Shown here: positions 59,714 to 64,000 of the stretch, piece after piece
Numbering within the stretch: position 1 is the stretch's first letter
Layout of the letters: every line of letters begins with the position of its first letter
Origin: Amycolatopsis palatopharyngis
Lineage (GTDB): Bacteria; Actinomycetota; Actinomycetes; Mycobacteriales; Pseudonocardiaceae
NCBI RefSeq assembly: GCF_003385185.1
Contig: NZ_PQHZ01000025.1
Location: forward strand, 24,335-88,334
Reading direction: 5' to 3'
DNA: 64,000 nt
Notes under the pieces: generated by a model
Database searches by the model: none
Seen by the model: only the letters and a program-made list of their open reading frames with translations
Told to the model about the DNA's origin: nothing
Position numbers and translations under genes: made by a program

Positions 59714-60370
59714 ATGACTCAGGACACGTGGAACTCGGTCGAGCAGTACTTCGACGGCTTACTCATTCCGGCCGATCCGGCGCTCGACGCCGCGGCTCGG
59801 GCCAGCGAGGATGCGGGTCTTCCGCCGATCGCGGTGGCAGCCAATCAGGGCAAGCTTCTGCACCTGCTGGCGAGGATGATGGGGGCGCGCGACATCCTGG
59901 AGGTCGGCACCCTCGGTGGCTACAGCGCCATCTGGCTGGCCAGGGCCCTTCCGGAGGACGGCAGGCTGGTGACGCTGGAGGCCGACCCCAAGCACGCCGA
60001 GGTGGCCGAGGCCAACCTGGCCGCTGCGGGGCTCGGTGACCGGGCCGAGGTAGTGGTGGGCCGGGCACTGGACACGTTGCCGCAACTGAGCGGGCCGTTC
60101 GACCTCGCGTTCATCGACGCGGACAAGGAGAACAACGCGGAGTACTTCAGCTGGGCACTGCGATTGTCCCGGCCGGGCAGCGTGATCATCGTGGACAATG
60201 TCGTACGAGCGGGACGGGTCGCACAGGACGATTCGGACGATTCGGCGGTTCAGGGTGTCCGTAGGCTGCTCGACCTCATCTCCGCCGAACCACGGGTCGA
60301 CGCGACGGCACTGCAGACGGTGGGCGGCAAGGGTTACGACGGCCTGACCATCGCGCTTGTCTTGTCCTGA
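59714..60370 (+). CDS. SAM-dependent O-methyltransferase (caffeoyl-CoA type)
   Basis: The 218-residue class I methyltransferase has the SAM loop LEVGTLGGYSAIWLA, acidic LEADPKHAEVAEANL and the metal/catalytic block FIDADKENNAEYF and VDNVVRAG. These are the cation-dependent caffeoyl-CoA/catechol group motifs. GGGGAGG precedes the ATG. It is divergent from the beta-oxidation operon and may share its operator. The natural acceptor in actinomycetes is unknown. It is followed by a LysE-type exporter on the same strand. Confidence 0.9.
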   Translation: MTQDTWNSVEQYFDGLLIPADPALDAAARASEDAGLPPIAVAANQGKLLHLLARMMGARDILEVGTLGGYSAIWLARALPEDGRLVTLEADPKHAEVAEANLAAAGLGDRAEVVVGRALDTLPQLSGPFDLAFIDADKENNAEYFSWALRLSRPGSVIIVDNVVRAGRVAQDDSDDSAVQGVRRLLDLISAEPRVDATALQTVGGKGYDGLTIALVLS

Positions 60371-60496
60371 CACGGTAATTCGGTTGCCTGCCGGGCATTC
60401 TCCGGTAACCATGTCGCATATGACCACCGAGCGAGTACGTCCGCTGAAGCCGTCCGCCGTGACCCGGCCGGCGCTGCGACAGCAGATCCGTCCACT

Positions 60497-61138
60497 GTGG
60501 AGGTCCACGCTCCTGCCATCGTGACCGGCGCGCTGGTCGCCGGTCTGGTCGCGGGGTACGGGATCGCGCTGCCGGTCGGCGCGATCGGGTCGTACCTCGT
60601 GTCGTTGACCGCGAGAACCTCGCTGCGGATCGGCTGCGCTGCGGCACTGGGAGTGGCCAGCGCGGACGGCCTGTACGCACTGGCGGCGGTCGTGGGCGGC
60701 AGCGCCGTCGCAGGATTGCTCACACCGGTCGCCACGCAGTTCCGGATCGCATCGGTGCTGGTGTTGTTGTGCCTGGCTTCCTGGACGGTGGCCACCGCGA
60801 TCCGGTCGTACCGGGTACGGAAAACGGTCGACGAAGCCGCGGCACCCGGACCATGGCGTGCCTACTGCGGCCTGCTCGGCATCACGCTGCTGAATCCGGC
60901 CACTGTCGTGTACTTCACCGCACTCGTGGTCGGCAACAGCCAGGCGATCGCCGATTCCGTGCCCGCGCGGACGGTGTTCGTGGTCGCCGCGTTCGCCGCG
61001 TCGGCAAGCTGGCAACTGACACTGGCCGGTGGCGGTGCCCTGCTGGGCAGGCTACTGACCGGTCCACGCGGGCGGCTGCTGACGGGCCTGAGCTCCGGCG
61101 CCCTCATCGCCGCACTGGCAGTCTGGATGCTCTCGTAA
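60497..61138 (+). CDS. LysE-family amino-acid/metabolite exporter
   Basis: The 213-residue membrane protein has about six hydrophobic segments and the LysE signature GYGIALPVGAIGSYLVSLTAR near the N terminus, with LLGITLLNPATVVYFTALV in the middle. It likely exports an amino acid or related small molecule. The start is uncertain: GTG at 60497 has no strong ribosome-binding site, and GTG at 60521 overlaps the stop of a 34-codon frame starting at 60420. Its end is followed by the long inverted-repeat element. Confidence 0.83.
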   Translation: MEVHAPAIVTGALVAGLVAGYGIALPVGAIGSYLVSLTARTSLRIGCAAALGVASADGLYALAAVVGGSAVAGLLTPVATQFRIASVLVLLCLASWTVATAIRSYRVRKTVDEAAAPGPWRAYCGLLGITLLNPATVVYFTALVVGNSQAIADSVPARTVFVVAAFAASASWQLTLAGGGALLGRLLTGPRGRLLTGLSSGALIAALAVWMLS

Positions 61139-61154
61139 CCGTCCACCGATAGGT

Positions 61155-61287
61155 ACGCCTGCAAGTACCACCAAGCAAGATCTGTGCCGCTAACCGCCAC
61201 CAACTCCGCGCCTTGCCGGGGGCGAGGCGACCGGGTTGGTGGTAGTTGGCGGTCGTGTCGATCTTGCTTGGTGGTACTTGCAGACGC
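61155..61287. repeat. MITE-like element with 24-bp terminal inverted repeats
   Basis: CTGCAAGTACCACCAAGCAA+GATC (61159-61182) and its exact reverse complement (61260-61283) bound a 125-bp non-coding element. The four bases ACGC occur immediately outside both ends, as a target duplication would. The inside holds further partial inverted repeats (ACCGCCAC...AGTTGGCGGT). It fills the convergent junction of the LysE and GntR genes. Confidence 0.75.
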
Positions 61288-61294
61288 TCCAGCT

Positions 61295-62050
61295 TTAGTT
61301 CAGGAAGCCGCGGAGGAGGGACGCGGTGCCCTCGATGTGCTCGGCCATCGCGTGCCGGGCCGCTGCGGAATCGCCGGCCAGGATCGCGTCCACGATCGCC
61401 TCGTGCTGAACGTTCGAGTGCTCGAGGTTCGGTTCCAGCAGCGGGATCTCGTCGAGCAACTGGTTGATCCGCATCCGCACGTCCGCCACCGCGGTGGTGA
61501 GCGAGCCCGACGCTGTCACCTCGGCTATGGCCAGGTGCAGCCGCGAATCCCGGCGTCGGTAGTCGTCGATTCCCGCCGCACTGCTCTCGGCGAGGGTGGT
61601 GGTCAGGTGCCTGCGATCGGCCGGCGTCAGCGAGCGGGCCGCCGCCAGTTCGGCCACACCGGTCTCCAGCACGTGTCGCAGGCTGAGCGCGTCCTCCAGA
61701 ACACCGGGATCGGCCGACCGGTGCGCGACCCTCGGTGCCGGCAGGCTCTCGGTGACGAACGTACCGCCGTAGCGGCCCCTGCGGGACACGACATACCCGG
61801 CGTCGGCCAGTGCGCGGATGGCTTCCCGAAGGGTGACCCGGCTGACCCCGAGGCGCTCGGCGAGCTCCCGCTCGGCGGGTAGCCGCTCCCCCGCGCCGAC
61901 GACGCCGAGCCGAACAGCCTGCAGCAACCGCTCGACCGTCTCCTCGAACGCGTTACCCGTCCGCACCGGCCGGAACAGCGCCTCCCCCGCGCTGACCCCG
62001 TGGACCAGGCTCCGCACGGGGTCCGCGTCCCTGCTGGGCTCGGCGGTCAC
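61295..62050 (-). CDS. GntR/FadR-family transcriptional regulator
   Basis: The 251-residue protein has the winged HTH (LPAERELAERLGVSRVTLREAIRALADAGYV) and an FCD effector domain with the metal-binding His residues (SRLHLAIAEV, QHEAIVDAI, ARHAMAEHI). GTG at 62050 follows GGGAGG at nine bases; an ATG at 62071 lacks a site but could be leaderless. It lies 70 bp downstream of the serine dehydratase gene on the same strand and may control it. FCD-type regulators usually sense organic or amino acids. Confidence 0.9.
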   Translation of the reverse strand: MTAEPSRDADPVRSLVHGVSAGEALFRPVRTGNAFEETVERLLQAVRLGVVGAGERLPAERELAERLGVSRVTLREAIRALADAGYVVSRRGRYGGTFVTESLPAPRVAHRSADPGVLEDALSLRHVLETGVAELAAARSLTPADRRHLTTTLAESSAAGIDDYRRRDSRLHLAIAEVTASGSLTTAVADVRMRINQLLDEIPLLEPNLEHSNVQHEAIVDAILAGDSAAARHAMAEHIEGTASLLRGFLN

Positions 62051-62118
62051 GGCGTACTCCCTCCCGGTCATGCATGAGACACCGAGTGTATGCCGTACCG
62101 CTCGATCGGCCCGTCGGC

Positions 62119-63504
62119 TCAGCACTCGATGACGTTCACCGCGAGTCCACCGCGAGACGTCTCCTTGTACTTGACCTTCATATCCGCACCGGTCTCGCGC
62201 ATCGTCTTGATGGCCTTGTCGAGAGTGACGATGTGACTGCCGTCGCCACGCATCGCCATCCTCGCGGCATGGATCGCTTTCGAGGCGCCCACGGCATTGC
62301 GCTCGATACACGGAATCTGGACCAGTCCGCCGACCGGATCGCAGGTCAGACCGAGATGGTGCTCGACCCCGATCTCAGCCGCGTTCTCCACCTGTCTGGG
62401 TGATCCTCCGAGCACCTCGGTCAGTCCGGCCGCGGCCATCGCACACGCGGAACCGACCTCGCCCTGACAGCCGACCTCGGCACCGGAGATCGAGCCGGTC
62501 TGCTTGAGCACCGAACCGATCGCGCCCGCGGTCAGCAGGAAGGTCACCACGCCGTCGTCATCGGCGTCCGCGATGAACCGGCGGTAGTAGTGCAGCACCG
62601 CGGGGATGATCCCCGCAGCGCCGTTGGTCGGTGCGGTGACCACCCTTCCACCGGAGGCGTTCTCCTCGTTCACCGCCAGTGCGTACAGGCTCACCCAGTC
62701 CATCGCGTACAGCGCGTCGCCGACGCCGTCCTCATCGCGCAGCTTGTCGTGCAGTGCCTTGGCTCTGCGCGGCACCTTCAGACCACCGGGCAGCACACCG
62801 CCGTGTTCACAGCCGTTACGCACGCACTCGACCATCACGTCCCAGATCCGCAGCAGGCCCGATCGGACCTCCTCCTCGCTACGCCAGCAGAGTTCGTTGC
62901 GCAGCATGATCTCGCTGATCGGCAGGCCGGTTTCCGCACAGTGCGCGAGCAGGTCTCCTCCGGTACGGAAGGGATGGGGCAGCGCGGTGCTGTCCTCGAC
63001 GATGACCGGGTCGGCGCCGTCTCCAGGGAACGCGGTCTCGTCCAGGACGAATCCGCCGCCCACCGAGTAGAAGGTGCGCTCCCGCAGGATTTCGCCATCC
63101 GCGTCGAACGCCCGGAACACCATCCCGTTCGGGTGTGCGGGCAGGGACCGGCGACGGTGCATGACCAGATCGCCGTCCTCGCGGAAGCCGATCTCATGAC
63201 TGCCCAGCAACGGCAGTTTGCGCGCCGCACGGATCTCGGCCATCCGGATGGGCACCAAATCGGTGTCCACGGACTCCGGTCGCTCGCCCGCCAGTCCGAG
63301 AACGACCGCCTGCGCACTGCCGTGCCCGTGCCCGGTGGCGCCAAGGGAGCCGAAGAGTTCGGCCTTCACCCGGTGAGTGCGCTTGATCTCACCGCTGTCG
63401 GCCAGTCCGTCCACAAAGGATCTCGCGGCCCGCATCGGCCCCACCGTGTGCGAACTGGAGGGACCGATGCCGACCGAGAACAGATCGAAGATGCTGATCG
63501 CCAT
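62119..63504 (-). CDS. sdaA: L-serine ammonia-lyase, iron-sulfur type
   Basis: The 461-residue single-chain enzyme converts L-serine to pyruvate and ammonia with a 4Fe-4S cluster. It opens with the beta-domain signature SIFDLFSVGIGPSSSHTVGP. The cluster and substrate regions follow in the alpha part (GCQGEVGSACAMAAAG, CDPVGGLVQIPCIERN). C-terminal VIEC leaves a Cys at the very end, as in other bacterial SdaA proteins. Length is normal. The upstream 87-bp gap contains CACAGT...ACTGTG half-sites that could bind the neighbouring GntR protein. No glycine riboswitch-like structure is evident. Confidence 0.95.
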   Translation of the reverse strand: MAISIFDLFSVGIGPSSSHTVGPMRAARSFVDGLADSGEIKRTHRVKAELFGSLGATGHGHGSAQAVVLGLAGERPESVDTDLVPIRMAEIRAARKLPLLGSHEIGFREDGDLVMHRRRSLPAHPNGMVFRAFDADGEILRERTFYSVGGGFVLDETAFPGDGADPVIVEDSTALPHPFRTGGDLLAHCAETGLPISEIMLRNELCWRSEEEVRSGLLRIWDVMVECVRNGCEHGGVLPGGLKVPRRAKALHDKLRDEDGVGDALYAMDWVSLYALAVNEENASGGRVVTAPTNGAAGIIPAVLHYYRRFIADADDDGVVTFLLTAGAIGSVLKQTGSISGAEVGCQGEVGSACAMAAAGLTEVLGGSPRQVENAAEIGVEHHLGLTCDPVGGLVQIPCIERNAVGASKAIHAARMAMRGDGSHIVTLDKAIKTMRETGADMKVKYKETSRGGLAVNVIEC

Positions 63505-63591
63505 TGATCCGACCTCGTCACTTGAGGGTTACACAGTGCAGCCGACGGCGGCCGAACGTACAACTGTGCATCACCCGATTATTGGCGAAAA

Positions 63592-64000
63592 TTACTGTCT
63601 ACTGAGTAGCGTTGCCGCTTCTTGGCTTGCGGGGGTGGTGTGGTTGAGGAGGTGGGTGAGGTTGTCGGGCAGTGTCTCACCGCGGTGGTGTTTGGTCTGG
63701 GCGTACAACCGTCCGGCGCGGTAGGAGGACCGGACCAGCGGCCCGGCCATGACACCGGCGAACCCGATCCGCTCGGCATGCTGGGAATGCTCCACGAACT
63801 CCTCCGGCTTCACCCACCGATCCACCGGATGATGCCGCGGCGACGGCCGCAAATACTGGGTGATCGTCAAAACCTCACACCCCGCGTCGAACAGATCCCG
63901 CATCGCGTCCCCGACCTCGTCGGGCGTCTCACCCATCCCCAGGATCAGGTTCGACTTCGTCACCAACCCCGCCTCACGCGCCGCCGTCAACACCCGCAAC
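63592..64000 (-). CDS. lipA: lipoyl synthase, C-terminal part (runs off the right edge)
   Basis: About 136 residues are visible. They contain the radical-SAM barrel end of LipA: KSNLILGMGETPDEV, LTITQYLRPSPRHHPV, KPEEFVEHSQHAERIGF and the C-terminal RSSYRAG, whose Ser ligates the auxiliary cluster. The CX3CX2C SAM-cluster motif lies outside the window. LipA inserts sulfur into octanoyl groups to make lipoyl cofactors. Its 3' end is 88 bp from the sdaA start on the same strand. Confidence 0.95.
   Translation of the reverse strand, partial: LRVLTAAREAGLVTKSNLILGMGETPDEVGDAMRDLFDAGCEVLTITQYLRPSPRHHPVDRWVKPEEFVEHSQHAERIGFAGVMAGPLVRSSYRAGRLYAQTKHHRGETLPDNLTHLLNHTTPASQEAATLLSRQ

Noticed and set aside
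60420..60524. 34-codon frame (MTTERVRPLKPS...) upstream of the LysE-type gene
   Set aside because: No clear ribosome-binding site and no recognisable family; the GTGA overlap with an alternative LysE start is suggestive but not enough to call a gene.

Overview
The window is high-GC DNA with tightly packed genes, frequent GTG starts and many 4-bp GTGA/ATGA stop-start overlaps. It carries an F420-type (Ddn family) reductase, a DUF222/13E12 HNH protein behind a perfect actinobacterial SOS box, a DUF3418-type HrpA and abundant fatty-acid genes. This points to an actinomycete chromosome, most likely Pseudonocardiaceae-like (Amycolatopsis, Saccharopolyspora or a relative). That family placement is inference. 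I see no rRNA, tRNA, CRISPR array, phage or intact insertion sequence.

Layout. 1-4.6 kb: the 5' part of the DUF222 gene, lpd, an acyltransferase, small genes and a threonine dehydratase. 4.8-10.1 kb: an ABC importer facing away from a LacI regulator and an enolase-superfamily enzyme, with tandem LacI-type operators between them. 10.2-16 kb: TetR, a thiolase-like protein, an MMPL exporter and an MFS exporter that overlap tail to tail. 16.5-25.7 kb: the most interesting locus, a translationally coupled operon of a fatty-acyl-AMP ligase, a 2184-residue polyketide synthase and an antigen-85/esterase-fold protein. The synthase has the same N-terminal carrier motif and thioesterase type as the mycolate condensase Pks13, but also carries DH and KR domains and a carrier domain that has lost its serine.

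25.9-49.8 kb: mixed metabolic and housekeeping genes. These include MFS, SMP-30, phosphatase, kinase and SDR genes, a secreted subtilase, an acyl-CoA ligase, a PolA-like polymerase, hrpA, lactate monooxygenase, a GMC dehydrogenase with a Tat-exported partner, a PucR regulator, cutA, and a TetR-OYE-MFS group. 49.8-64 kb: a flavoprotein reductase, a fatty acyl reductase/SDR fusion, a GH172-type protein, a five-gene beta-oxidation operon (thiolase, SRPBCC, MaoC hydratase, SDR, acyl-CoA dehydrogenase), a methyltransferase, a LysE exporter, a GntR regulator, L-serine dehydratase and the 3' part of lipA.

Non-coding structure is rich. Several tail-to-tail gene junctions hold repeat elements: a 21-bp tandem array, a nested 24-bp inverted repeat, and a 125-bp element with 24-bp terminal inverted repeats and a possible 4-bp target duplication. 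Two lipid genes share a 20-bp CATACC...G(G/T)ATG-type palindrome at nearly the same distance from their starts, which suggests a common regulator.
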